Below are positions 19,945 through 30,801 of a stretch of 64,000 bases of DNA, piece by piece. The notes below the pieces were generated by a model that worked only from the letters and a program-made list of their open reading frames with translations, was not told where the DNA came from and searched no databases. Each line of letters opens with the position of its first letter. Position 1 is the stretch's first letter. Source of the DNA: Venturia oleaginea. Taxonomy: Eukaryota; Ascomycota; Dothideomycetes; Venturiales; Venturiaceae. Both the position numbers and the translations under genes were made by a program. Where the stretch lies: contig JABMLP010000024.1 in NCBI GenBank assembly GCA_013176395.1, forward strand, positions 558,001-622,000, written 5' to 3'.

Positions 19945-21255
19945 TCACACCTTCCCTGCCGAAATTCCCAAAACAGCCGCATAAGCCGGCTTCGCAGCAA
20001 ACTTGCCATCAAACAACAAAGGCGTCGTATTCTTCCTCCACGAATCCCCATCGCTAACACCCCACACGGTAACGCCGACACAATTCTGTATATCGACGCA
20101 CGCCTTGACGGCGGTCGCGTACTCCTCTGCCTTGGCCTGCTCGACATCCAATTCTGTGATTGCGCATTCGGGAGCGGCGGCGCAGAGGGCGGATAGAGCT
20201 GCTTTTGTGCCTTTTGCTTGGCCCGGTTTTAGGTGGGATTGGGAGCCTATTCCGTCGATTGGGATGCCGGCTTTGCGCCAGGCGGTGACTTTTGTTATCA
20301 TTGCTTTTGTTTTTGGGTAGGTTGCTGTTTTTTTCGGGGATGGGTTGGTTAGTTCATGTAATTGGTTGGTTGGTTATACTTTGATTATGATGCTTTTCCG
20401 CCCGCCTGGTTTTGGAGCACGCGACGCGGGAGGAGGATGTGATGTAAACTCACCGGAATCAAGGTTATAATCGTTAATATACAACTTTGCCGCCGGATCC
20501 GCCTTCCTCGCCGCCTCGAAAGCAATCTTGACCATATTATCCCCGCCCAAAACCTTACTCCAAACACTCTGTCTGAAATTCCCCTGCTCGTCCAGAATCT
20601 CGTTCGCGACGTCCCAGGCGTACACGCGCCCTTTATACCGCGTCATAGTCGTTTTGATTTGTTTCTCGAGGACGGCTTGAAGATCGGTTTTATCCGTTAT
20701 GGATTGGACCCATTGGGGGAGTTGGGAGTGCCAGAGGAAGGTATGGCCGCGAGCGATGATGGAGTTGTTTTTAGCAAAGTCGAGGAGGTAGTCTGGCCAG
20801 GCCCATTGAAAGGTTTCGCGTTTTGGCTGGATTGAGTCCCATTTCATGCTTTGGGTGTGGGGTGTTAGTATTCTTCAGCAAACTGTGTAACATCCAATCC
20901 TATCCTATTCAATTCACGCCAGTGTACATACTATGGATGGAGAAGTGTTCCCAATATTCCCCTTGGGCGAGGAAATCCTGCATCCTTGACCTGAAAAGAA
21001 AAGAAAAGGCAACACTTACGAGTTCTCAGGTGTGACCTGACCGAAAACCGCAGGAATAATAGCGGCGTTAGATCCCTTAATAAGAAGAGGTTTATCAGTA
21101 CAAGTCCCAAAGTACATCTTCCCCAACGCCTTGAACTTTTTATCGATGCTCTCCGGAGCCTTCACAGCCGCCGTCTGCGGTGGCGATTGCGGCAACGCAA
21201 TCGCAGAAGAGAAAGTTGACAGCGCCAGGCCGGTTAAAAAGAAGGTCGACTTCAT
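19945..21255 (-). CDS. Secreted GH10 endo-1,4-beta-xylanase
   Basis: Exons 21255-21020, 20848-20454 and 20324-19945 encode 336 residues. A signal peptide ([20 protein letters not shown]) is followed directly by the GH10 catalytic domain with no carbohydrate-binding module. Landmarks are [31 protein letters not shown], the acid/base Glu in [10 protein letters not shown], the nucleophile Glu in [11 protein letters not shown], and [12 protein letters not shown] near the end. The length matches compact fungal GH10 enzymes. It cleaves internal beta-1,4 bonds of plant xylan outside the cell, suggesting a saprotrophic or plant-associated life. Introns are longer than elsewhere here (171 and 129 nt); the first contains a possible alternative exon between two further GT/AG sites. 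All catalytic residues are present. Confidence 0.93.
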
Positions 21256-21840
21256 GATCACAAAAGAGCGAGCGACCAAAGAAGTGAAGGAAGGAATGTG
21301 TGTGAATAAAGAACGTGTCCAGCAACGTCGTGCAGACAAAGTCCGGGTGATTAGCAAGATTGGCGACGTCGGAATATTATACAGCTATGTTCAATAAAAA
21401 TAGTCCTTGCAGGCGACGTGCGGCATCTCGGGGACGGGATAATAAGAGACGAGGTTTCAAACAAATTGCCTAGGAGTTTACAGGAGGGACACACGGGAAG
21501 GACACCATGTACCCGAGCTCCACTTCCCCATACAAACGCATGGGAAAAAAGAGGGCGAACAGCCACGAGCAGCCTCAGAATGTGGGAGCAACGCAGGGGA
21601 ATATGTTTGATTCGAACAGGTGGGTCCGAGGCGCAAAGCTGGCTGGTGGAATGTGTTTCATGGTGCATCTTGTGGCTGTATGATTTATTTTGTTTCTTGA
21701 GTGATTAGAAGGATGGGAACGAAATCCGATTGCTTCGAGGAAACAAGAGGTCGATATAACAACAAAGTCATGATGTTTGAATCTACACGGTTACTAAGCA
21801 AAATAACTAAACAGCAGGGTATTATATTTCGTGTTTCTCA
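21256..21840. other. Xylanase promoter and downstream region of arrestin gene
   Basis: About 585 bp with no supported gene. It lies upstream of the xylanase start and downstream of the arrestin stop. I could not pick out a defensible XlnR-type site. Confidence 0.5.
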
Positions 21841-23574
21841 TCAATGTCTTCTCTTTTCGTCTCCTGTAATCCTTGATTCTCCCTCGGGAGCCGGAGGAGG
21901 ATTATATCCAGGTCTAGGTCCGTTGATAGGCGGTAGATCTTGACCAACGGCATCTTCATAACTTGGTGGCGCTTCTTCGTAAGGTGGACCTTGAGGCTGC
22001 TGTGGCGCACTGCTTGGCCCTTGTTGCGCCGCATAGGTCGGAAGTTTCGAACCAGATGGGCCAGGACCTTGAGTGATTGCTCCGACAGGGGCAGAGTCCA
22101 TTCGCTTGATGAGGTCTGGTGGAGGTGCTATTCCCGAAAATACTTCGCAAGCAATTCGAAGCGGTAGCACGACGTTTTGCTGGTGCTGCAGTTTGAAGTT
22201 AGAGCATGCCAAAATTCTTGGGATCGTCCAACTTACAGCTCCTCCGCGTGGTCCATATGACAGGCCTACAGATACTTGAAGTTCGTACGATCGTGAAATA
22301 TTGCATGTTACAAACGACGGCGCGACAGTGTCTGGAAGTTTATGACCATACCAAAGCTCTTTCGTCAACTCAGTCTCGGTCTCAGCCGGGTCGTTGAAAG
22401 CCCCAATCGGCTGGTTCAAGTTGCTCAAGCTGATGATGACCCAGCTGCTCGTTTCCGTGCGAGTTGCTTCATGCGCTCGGACTTTGGTGAACCCAATCAG
22501 CTCGATCTGAAGTGTCTGCAAATACAGCTCTTCCGAACGTTCATTCAACTGCTTAACAAGGATCTTAATTGGTAAGTCTTGACCACAAGTTAACACGGCA
22601 GGATTTGGTAATCGAGCATCTATGCTGAATCGGGCTGGAGGCAATGAACCTGAAGTTGGAGATGCTGGTGAGCCCGTCTTCTCCTTGTCTTTTAGTAGTG
22701 AGCCAAGTAGACTGCCTTTTCTGTCTGGAAATGCTGGTGGGCGAATGAATTGATGTTGCCGTCTCGCATATACCTCTCCATCCTGCCTCGTTCGTGGTGG
22801 CTCAATTGGCACAAACGTGAGATTTGCAAACTGGTATTCGATATTAGTTCCGACATGTGATAACCAAGGGGAGCATCGTATCAGACTCACAGCTCTGGGA
22901 TTCTCCTTCAACAAAGACGGTCGATTCACAGTAGTTTTCAAAAAATATCGAATTTCAGCCTCTCCAGGGAAATAGATCGAAGGTGGCAATGTTGTTTTGA
23001 CATGCTGAGTTGACGGCCTCGCCACCTCGATTGGCAGCGAGAAGCCTCCAAAATTTAGGCTCGTTGCAAGATTGTTTGAAGTGGTACATGAATTGTTAAA
23101 GGGTAGCTTGAAATGTGTCAGCTGAGATTCAATTGAAGTATCGTTGAAGGATTTAGATTGGGCTTAGTCAGTAGAAGAGGCTGTCATTACCTTGAACTGA
23201 AATGGATATGTATATTGGCCAGGATTGAGAATATATTCCGGTTTTCGGCCCGGAGGTGGTTGCGTGCCTTCGGGCGGAAACACCTGGAGGACTTTGTAGA
23301 GAAGCTAATTTAGATCAGCCAGAGAACAAAATGTCCAGCAATTTAGCATCAAATATACCTTATGAACTTCTAGAACCGGTCGGGGCTCATTCCTGCGGTT
23401 TTGATGAGGATTCTGGCTTGGTGGTGCCAACAATCGGGTCCGAGATTCGGCTTCGAGTTTCACGGTGATATGGGATATTGTCGTACTCGTAGGATTGTGT
23501 AAGATGACTCTCCCAGTGACCAAATCCAAATTTGTGTACTGGCCGTGAGGGTCCAGCTGGAGCTGTACATTCAT
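21841..23574 (-). CDS. Arrestin-like protein with PPxY motif (alpha-arrestin / ART type)
   Basis: Five exons (23574-23359, 23304-23191, 23106-22891, 22830-22237, 22185-21841) are split by introns of 54, 84, 60 and 51 nt. The last two introns are multiples of three and would otherwise be read through. The N-terminal arrestin fold begins LDPHGQYTNLDLVTGRVILH and continues with ISHITVKLEAESRTR, NPGQYTYPFQFKLP and LPPSIYFPGEAEIRYFLK. The C-terminal arrestin half includes CGQDLPIKILVKQL and VAPSFVTCNISRSYELQV. A proline-rich tail holds a PPSYEDA motif. PPxY motifs recruit the WW domains of Rsp5/NEDD4 ubiquitin ligases, so this is likely an endocytic adaptor that targets plasma-membrane transporters. 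The cargo is not predictable; the permease at 27790 is only a positional neighbour. Confidence 0.85.
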
Positions 23575-24271
23575 CGTGGTAGAATGATTTTGAAGGCGCT
23601 AGGTCTGGGGACGTAGGTATAGAGTAGCCTAGACGAGATGATGAAAGCCAGCGGCAGGTCCGGAAGAGGTCGTATGAGAAGACAAATCCATGGAAAGCTG
23701 CCTGGAAGATTACGTAGGTGCGGAATATGGTAGTGGCAAGCGCAGTCCGTGTTGTCGAGAAATACTAGTATTGGTGGTTGGTTGGTTGGTTGCTTCTTTA
23801 TAATCGCAGTCACAGATCGAAGACTCCGCCACGCTCATGGCAAAACTCTGAACCCAACTCGATGAATAGGCTCAAATCACGAAACTATTGCAAATCATTC
23901 GCGTATTTCATACATTTAGATGGACTGCTTGCATATCACGTGCATAATACAGTATCAGCAGAACCTTGTGTGAATTCAAAGGGCTAGTTAACTGGCAGCC
24001 CAGGAACCGATATTCATACCTGTGTAGTCATCACCACGAATGTATTTGGTTGGTGCATGAACATTAATCTCATAAAGGGTAGTGACCCGAAACAATCTTT
24101 CCCATTCCCGTATCCCTCGTTGCTCTGGGTATCTGAATATCAAAATGCAAGCAACACCCAAAGAAATCAACGCCTCCTGCTGATGACAGAAATCAACGCC
24201 TCCTGCGGATGACAGAAATCAACGCCTCCTGCGGATGACCAAAATCCTTCGTGTTTGTGCAATGCACCTCT
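23575..24271. other. Intergenic with a short tandem repeat
   Basis: About 700 bp with no supported gene. The right end holds three 26-bp repeats (24163-24240), just beyond the stop of the glycine-rich gene. Confidence 0.5.
24163..24240. repeat. 26-bp tandem repeat, three copies
   Basis: Copies at 24163-24188, 24189-24214 and 24215-24240 start GAAATCAACGCCTCCTGC. Copies 2 and 3 differ from each other only at the last base and from copy 1 by one T/G change, so the array is recent. Confidence 0.9.
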
Positions 24272-25129
24272 CTACAGCAGCCACATGGCGAAAGAAATGG
24301 CACCGCCAATGACACACCAGCCAGCAGTCTCAATTGATCGGCCGCGAGGGCTGGCAGAATCGGTCCCCCCTGAAGCTGTGGTGCCATTGGGCAGAGTTCC
24401 GTTGATGAAGAGAGTGTCGGTGCCATTTACATTCGCTACTCGGACCAGAGTTTGATTTAAAGCTGCAGAGCTGCCATTTCCAACCAAGCTGTCCAAATAA
24501 GTTGTGTCATCGTTATCATCGCAGCCGCAGACGCTGTATTGCTGGCACAAGCAATCAACTGCTCTGGTCTGATTTTGTTGCGCGCTTTGGTTGTAAAATC
24601 GGTAGGGGTTGGAGTATGGGTACGAGTAGGCACCATATAGCCACAAGCCGGGGAAGAAGGCGAGTGCGCCTATTCCTAAGAAGGCGACTGGGGCGAGTCC
24701 CTTGGGTGTTCTACCACCAGAAGTGTATGGTGCTGTTGCTCCTCCTCCGTAATAGCGTCCTCCACCATACGAGTGAGGTGCTCCTGAGCCGGCTGAGGTT
24801 GCACCTCCGGCGTTCGATGAGGAACCGCTACGGCCACCACCAGATGACGATGAACCGCCGCTACTAGAACCTGTTTTACCACCGCCTGTTAGATTCCATA
24901 TCATTAAATAGCAGTGTAGAATAAAAAAACGCATACCACTGGAGCTGCCTCCACCCTTTCCGCCTCCACCACCTTTGCGCTTCCACAAGTTGTTCCATGC
25001 TGATACTTCGCGTTTTGCTGGTACTTGTGCGTCGCGGGGAGCCAGCGATGTTGTGTCGGATGGGATAAGCAGGGCCTGGATTGCGGACATGCTTGCCAAC
25101 GCAGCGACCATCGTGGTAAGAAACTTCAT
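24272..25129 (-). CDS. Secreted glycine-rich protein, possibly GPI- or membrane-anchored
   Basis: Exons 25129-24937 and 24885-24272 (51-nt intron, in frame) encode 268 residues. The N-terminus is a signal peptide (MKFLTTMVAALASMSAIQALL) with a KR site near residue 38. A Gly/Ser-rich linker follows, then a hydrophobic segment (VAFLGIGALAFFPGLWLYGAY) and a conserved-looking Cys cluster, DCLCQQYSVCGCDDND. Several N-glycosylation sequons precede a hydrophobic C-terminus (CVIGGAISFAMWLL) that could be a GPI signal. Similar glycine-rich proteins with this CLCQQY..CGC block are common in ascomycetes (I believe DUF7732, from memory). The function is unknown. Confidence 0.75.
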   Translation of the reverse strand: MKFLTTMVAALASMSAIQALLIPSDTTSLAPRDAQVPAKREVSAWNNLWKRKGGGGGKGGGSSSGMRFFILHCYLMIWNLTGGGKTGSSSGGSSSSGGGRSGSSSNAGGATSAGSGAPHSYGGGRYYGGGATAPYTSGGRTPKGLAPVAFLGIGALAFFPGLWLYGAYSYPYSNPYRFYNQSAQQNQTRAVDCLCQQYSVCGCDDNDDTTYLDSLVGNGSSAALNQTLVRVANVNGTDTLFINGTLPNGTTASGGTDSASPRGRSIETAGWCVIGGAISFAMWLL

Positions 25130-25239
25130 GGTGTATGTTGCGATGATAGGTAGGATTGAAGACGTCGGGGAAGTGTCAGAAATCTGTTTAGTAGCCAAGC
25201 AAAAGTGATGTATCAATCAGCCCTTGGCAATAGTCCTTG

Positions 25240-25354
25240 TGATGAGAGTTGGGAATTGGTATGTGCTGGGATTGGAAAGAGGGAGCAATGGTGTTGGTGA
25301 TGAGAGTTAGGAATTGGTAGGTAATGGGATTGGAAAGAGGGAACAATGGTTATA
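25240..25354. repeat. 58-bp direct duplication
   Basis: Copies at 25240-25297 and 25298-25354 (TGATGAGAGTTGGGAATTGG / TGATGAGAGTTAGGAATTGG) share nearly all bases. It lies in the upstream region of the glycine-rich gene and may duplicate a promoter element. Confidence 0.8.
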
Positions 25355-25722
25355 TTGATGGGTAACTTCGCCCCTCGTCATGGCTGTAAGGTGCAGTACG
25401 GCGCGATGACAGCTAGACAAATACGAGCCAAGGAAATGTAGGTGCTTCTCCAATGGGCCTCGAGACGCTGCGCCTTTTGGTGGCGCTCTTCCACTCCGCA
25501 TCTCTGCCCAGACGTTGATCACCGGCAATGGCATGAAATCAATGGCAAATCTAACCGGCCATTTGCACCGCCACTCCAACATCATCAGACCGCCAAATCC
25601 CCTTCACCGCACCAAAACCCGCACCTCCGAGAGACTGGTCTCCAGCATTAGAGCCCTTACATGTACCTGACATCTACGCAGTTGGAGCAGGAAGATGCCC
25701 TGTGAACTTCACTCCCGTGTAG

Positions 25723-26465
25723 TTCATTTCGCTCTTTGAAGGCAAGTATCGAACTGTCCATCTCCCAATTGATATTGATAGCTCGATATCTTCGGGCTTC
25801 TTCAGTGGAGAAACCACTAAATATAGCTTCATCCGCATCCCAGAAGAAATCATCTCAAACGAATTGACCAGGTACAGAAACAAAAAACGGTGAGTTGCAT
25901 GAGCGAATGCGACAACAATGGTTTATATTCGCTGCCTCTCACATGCGGCTTCATTTTATTACTTATGTCGCTCTCCCCAACTGTTGATGAGTCTGATATT
26001 GCGAAATCGAACGAACAAGGAAATCGAAGTGAAACAGCATACCCCGAACGCGTATCTGAATTCAAGACGGGTAAGCGAGGCTTCCGGCTCCAGCAAACAC
26101 TGGATCGCCCGTGCTAAAAGTAGTAAAGCGTGAGTTTTCCTTGTGCTCAAAGTCACTTTCTCAAAAGACTAGAAGCTGAGTACACGAAAGAATACCAGAT
26201 CGGTGGCACTATCGAACACGCCGCGATCCTGCTCCGATCCTACATGAGGACTGAAATGCCCAATCATCACAGGTCAAGTATCATGGACTTTATAAGCCGA
26301 CGGGTAGAAGTGCAAGACAATCGGAGGCACGAGACCTTCATATCTCCAGATCCAATGAAGCGGTGGAATTTGGAATGTTTGAGTCACACAGGTTGGAACA
26401 ATAGCCGTACATTCCTCAAAATTTGGGCGCTTCACCACTGGATGTCCTCTTGCTCGCTCCGATGA
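25723..26465 (+). CDS. Hypothetical multi-exon gene, 5' end not found
   Basis: Three plus-strand blocks join in frame: 25723-25889 (FISLFEGKYRTVHLPIDID ... ELTRYRNKKR), 25992-26129 (LRNRTNKEIEVKQHTPNAYL) and 26168 onward (LEAEYTKEYQIGGTIEHAAI). They are separated by introns with GTGAGT donors at 25890 and 26130. The phases agree and the text is hydrophilic and protein-like. The TAG before 25723 may be an intron acceptor, so at least one upstream exon is missing. The 3' part after 26270 may contain a further intron. No family was recognised and it may be decayed. Confidence 0.3.
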
Positions 26466-26656
26466 CCATATGTCGTGGTTCCATCCCGCATATGTAAAGT
26501 AGCACACGGCAACACCAAATCTCACCATCGCATCGCATTCGCATTCGATAGACCTATTCGAGGTGGACAAGTACCATCTCCTCATCTTTGTTATTACATG
26601 TTGCCACAACACGACTATCAACGCATTTTAGAGCTTCAATAATAAGATTACTTACC

Positions 26657-26866
26657 ATGTTTTCCATACTATCCCTCGCCCTCTTCATAACCAGCGCAAA
26701 AGCCTTCAGCCAATCCAGTGAAAACCAATACGCAATCTCAAACACCGAAAAGCAGCCTTTTGAAAAGAGGACAGTATGGAATGGTTCGTACGAGCCACTT
26801 AGATGCGCAGTCTTGGTATGCAAAACACCATTATCAGTACCGTCAGCAAACCAAAACCTGAACTAA
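26657..26866 (+). CDS. Possible small secreted protein
   Basis: A 69-codon frame from 26657 has a good signal peptide (MFSILSLALFITSAKAFSQ), a KR site (EKRTVWNGSYEP) and two cysteines. Size and leader fit a small secreted or effector-like peptide, but its end may lie in a further exon: a Cys-containing frame at 27310-27480 ([14 protein letters not shown] ...) follows the microsatellite. No homology is claimed. Confidence 0.35.
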   Translation: MFSILSLALFITSAKAFSQSSENQYAISNTEKQPFEKRTVWNGSYEPLRCAVLVCKTPLSVPSANQNLN

Positions 26867-27087
26867 ACGTCCCCCATGAATATGATAATAAGAATCCCGG
26901 GAATACTAACTTCTGAATCCAGACAAGCTGTCCCTGTCCCTGCAAATCTCCCTCCCCTCCCTACACAGATCTAAACAACCAAGGCCACGAAAGCATAGAA
27001 CACGGTTGTGTGAGATGTTTGGATGGTGAGGCTGGACAGGTGTGTATCCCAATTTTCTCTTCCTTTCTCTTCCACCCATCCTTCCTC

Positions 27088-27264
27088 CATGCCCCTTCCA
27101 TGCCCCTTCCATGCCCCTTCCATCCCCTTTCCAATCCACCCATCCACCCATCCACCCGTCCACCCATCCACCCATCCACCCATCCACCCATCCACCCATC
27201 CACCCATCCACCCATCCACCCATCCATCCACCCATCCATCCACCCACTCATCCACCCACCCATC
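27088..27264. repeat. Microsatellites: (CATGCCCCTTC)n then (CATCCACC)n
   Basis: 27088-27130 holds an 11-bp repeat in about 3-4 copies. 27135-27264 is a long, slightly imperfect CATCCACC/CATCCACCCA array. All frames across it are open, giving artificial [12 protein letters not shown] and [12 protein letters not shown] ORFs on both strands. Confidence 0.95.
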
Positions 27265-27505
27265 CCGTATCATCAAAAACAAAAACCAACAAAATCAACT
27301 ATACAGTGGATCTGCACGTCCCCATACCGCGGATACGCCTATGGTCCTCTATGTGGTCGGCTTGAACCGTGGTATGGCACGCCTCACGAGTTCCGGTGTG
27401 ATTTTAGGATGACGGAGGAGGAGGAGGGGGAGGAGAGTTGTTATGCTGTGCCAAGTGGTCGGTATGTGCCCAAGACGTAGGTGGTATGGATTGAAGGGAT
27501 GGTGG

Positions 27506-27608
27506 GGTGGGACTATGGAGTCAAAGGGGATGGTGAGGATATTGAGTTAAAGTAAATGGTGGGACTATGGAGTCAGAGGAGATGGGAGACGATCGAGTCA
27601 AGGTAAAT
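27506..27608. repeat. Imperfect ~52-bp tandem duplication
   Basis: 27506-27557 and 27558-27608 both begin GGTGGGACTATGGAGTCA and end AAGTAAAT/AGGTAAAT with scattered differences. The array lies downstream of the permease gene. Confidence 0.7.
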
Positions 27609-27789
27609 GGTGAAGTGACTTGTTGAGAGAACGCGGTCAGAAGATTTCGGGGTTGATAATAACATGAATTACTCCATTCAAAGCATATGCGTCCCTGAAC
27701 AAGTACTTTTACTCCCTCTCCATTCGAAGCGCAACAGCTAGTCTCCCAAGCCATGGCGAAACCCAATTTCAGCTACACTCGAAGACAAC

Positions 27790-29643
27790 TCACTCCGTCT
27801 TCCTCACATACTCCACCGGTCCCACGTAAACCCTCCTTCCCTTGAAATAGAAGTAGAACATCGATAATCCCATGACACCCACGTACATGACCACACTCCA
27901 ATTCATCTCGTCAACATTTGGCCTCACCACCGGAGGAAACAAGCAGAAGACGAATACCACTGATAGATATAGCACCGAGAAAACATTTACGGCAAAGCCC
28001 GCCTTGCCTAGAGAGAAGCGACGAGGAAGTAGAGGTTCTTTGTTGTATCGTTTGAGACACACGCAGGATATCGAAACGATATAGGAAGAGAGAAGAGCGC
28101 AGACTCCGAGGGAAGTCATGTTGTTGTAGGCAGTTCGAGAGCCGATGTTGATGAGGGAGAGAGATATGGATACCAGCATTGTCAGAAGGACGGAGTTGAG
28201 AGGAATATCCCAGCCGAGAGGAACCTATCAAACACGTTAATGATGTGAATAGTCAATATGCTGAAAGCAAGAACATACGTGTGCGAAGAACTTTGAAAAA
28301 GGCAACCCTTGGTCTCGGGCAAACGCGAAGAGTTGTCGAGATGCCGTTGCGATGTTGGTGATGCAGCAGAATGTAGATAAGATGATGAGTATCGAGGTCA
28401 TGACTGTGGCTCCAGCAATGGATTGTGTCGCATTTACGAAGACCTGGACAAATGGGAAACCGGTCTGCCCAACAGGGGTGTCTTGGATTCCGGAATAATC
28501 TCCCAGACAGAAGCAAAATGCGACCAGCATGGCTAGGCCTAGAGTCCCATTAAAAACTCCGGTGGCAATCATTGCTCTTGGAAGTGTGTATGAAGCATCC
28601 CGTAGCTCTTCGCTCATGTGGGTGGCCGCATCGCTGCCGAGGAGGGCAACAGTCGGGCCAAGGATACCCACCAGGCAAGCCACAGCAGTACTTGACCAAG
28701 GTCGATCACCGGAAGGATCATATTTGCCATTATTGAAGGTGAAGAAAACTTCTTTGGCGGTGGATCTGGTAGGAGATAAGACCACCAATGGAACGATGAT
28801 GGCGAAGAATCCAAGGATATGCAAAACCAGGACCGTCCCCTCTACCAAGGGCAGTTTCCGGGCCAGAAGAGTGTTGAACAAACCACAGAATGTTGCCATC
28901 GCGATGACTATAAGCGTCCCATGCCATGGTTTTGGGTCGTAATGAGGGTTATTGAGAACAACGAGCGATTGTATCTCCGTGCCTGCTAGAAAGGCTTGCG
29001 AAGCCGCACCTGTTTGCCAGCCTATGACACATAGCCAACCGACCACATAACTGAGTATTTTCTGGCATGACTTTGGAGAAAATTCGGATACCCTTGGTCT
29101 GTTAGGAATACCAAAATACTAAGATGGGCTTTGTCCATACCAATGATATTGGCCTCCAGCGGTGGGAGCCCTAACCTTGAGTCAGTAAAAATCAATCAAA
29201 GATATGATGGCTGCACTAACATTGAGGCCATTTCCGCCATGGAGGCGATGACAGCGGACATGCCAACCAGAGTGCCTACGTACACCCAGATGAGACCACC
29301 GCTGCCGCCATTGGAGAGACCAAAGAATGATGTTCTGAGACATGTCAGTACTGATCCCCGCCAAGTATCGTCTTAATTACCCCAGTAGAGTCTCCCACGT
29401 ACTCAGCAAGATCATGCTGAAACCGAAGATACTGAAGAATCCAAAATTTCTCTGCAAGTACCATCTTGTCAGTTAACAGACGCCATCCGAGAGCTGAAAA
29501 CATACTCGCAGCTTCTGTGTCTTGCCCATCCGGTACATGTCCCGCCGGTCAGCGGAGTTCCCATATCGCTTAGATATTTGGCGAAAGTCTTCATCGTCAA
29601 TGCTGCCCAACTCGGCGTGGCTCTCGGTCTTGATTTCATCCAT
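27790..29643 (-). CDS. Amino acid/choline-type permease (APC superfamily)
   Basis: Six exons (29643-29506, 29451-29381, 29334-29221, 29170-29141, 29092-28279, 28224-27790) encode 533 residues. Joins restore RNFGFFSIFGFSMILLSTWE, SMAPTAGGQYHWVSEFSP (the consensus motif of this family, used to fix two acceptors) and VGWLCVIGWQTGAASQAFL. Roughly 12 membrane helices are visible, plus DAATHMSEELRDASYTLPRAM and ASRQLFAFARDQGLPFSKFF, diagnostic for the fungal GABA/choline/polyamine permease group. The soluble N-terminus (MDEIKTESHAELGSIDDEDF) is acidic, as expected for endocytic regulation. The substrate cannot be told from sequence. Confidence 0.9.
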
Positions 29644-30801
29644 TGGCTTTGAAAAGGAGTAAAATCTGCGGTGAATTGACCAGAACAAAGGTAGGAAAAC
29701 CCTCATGTCTGAGTGTAACAACAAGTCCGTCCCAGCTCTTTTATCTCCATAGAGGATTTTCTGGCAGTCGAGCACGAGATTTCGCCGTTGTTGACAGCTG
29801 CAAGAATCCACGATAGATGCACCTTATCACCCAAGCGCGTTGCATATTGCAAAGGATTTTAGCAAGGAAGCTGGTAGTGCAAAAAACGAAGAAGCGTTGG
29901 ACATGCCAGTGACCCCTTGGAATATGGGCGTGCCCAATTGATGGTGTAACCATAGACGGATGCCATTCGGAGATTTTCCTGATGATCAATACTAGGCGAC
30001 GTGCAGCAGCATGGTACCACCAGCACGGCGGGCACTCGCATGTTTGCCTCGCAAATGCTTTGCTGTTGCAAGGCGATGCGAGAACTAGGCGGAGTGGGAG
30101 GGTGAGAGATGAGGATGAGAAAGACAGCGCCACGCTTTGACCTCATTCGGCAGTCAAGCCTTGGCTTTAAACTCTTCTCCCTGCATCGACACCGACACCG
30201 ACACCGACACCGACTTCGACTTCGACCTCACATCTATCAAGTACCGCTGCATCTGTGGCTTTCATACTGGACTCGATTCATGGAGACAGGCTTGACATGC
30301 ACGACCTTAGATAGCTGACCAGCAAACACGGATGCTCCCACGTAATGATCCCACAAGAAGCACTACGACTCTAGTCCTGGTAGGACTATGATTAGATCAC
30401 GGACATGGAGCCAATCTGCTTGATAGCCATGGCCTGATGGAGCAGCTAAAATCAACAGGAACATGCACGCAGACGACAGGTCAGTGATGATGACAGGCTT
30501 GTAACGTCGCACAGGGCCATTTTTGCACAGGGATAGGTCGTCTCTCCTTTGGCTTAGACACTTCTTTGAGGTATTCCAAGACTATCGATCGAAATAATAA
30601 GGATTCATGCTTCATTGGAAAGGTCTCCAGGCCATATAGGGGAACTCCTCAGCTTGGAAGCACCAGAACCGTCGGAACTCATATTTATGTTCTACATGTG
30701 TCCTATGTGCGCGGACAGTCGATTAGACTCTACAAAGGAAGCCTTCTCAGTCTCCTCCCGATCACTCAGCATCACGCACAGCTCTCCATGAGTTATTCGA
30801 C
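29644..30801. other. Intergenic, with hexanucleotide repeat at 30185-30226
   Basis: About 1.16 kb between the divergent permease and membrane-protein genes. It contains an (ACACCG)n/(ACTTCG)n tract, giving poly-HR or poly-DxD frames, and otherwise only shadow ORFs. Confidence 0.55.

Noticed and set aside
26906..27480. Several overlapping ORFs on both strands of the CATCCACC array
   Set aside because: Open in all frames because the repeat contains no stop triplet; repetitive HPSTHPPI and WMGGWVDG text is an artefact.
29741..30146. Two overlapping minus ORFs upstream of the permease
   Set aside because: Lie in the presumed promoter, overlap in different frames and contain no recognisable domain.
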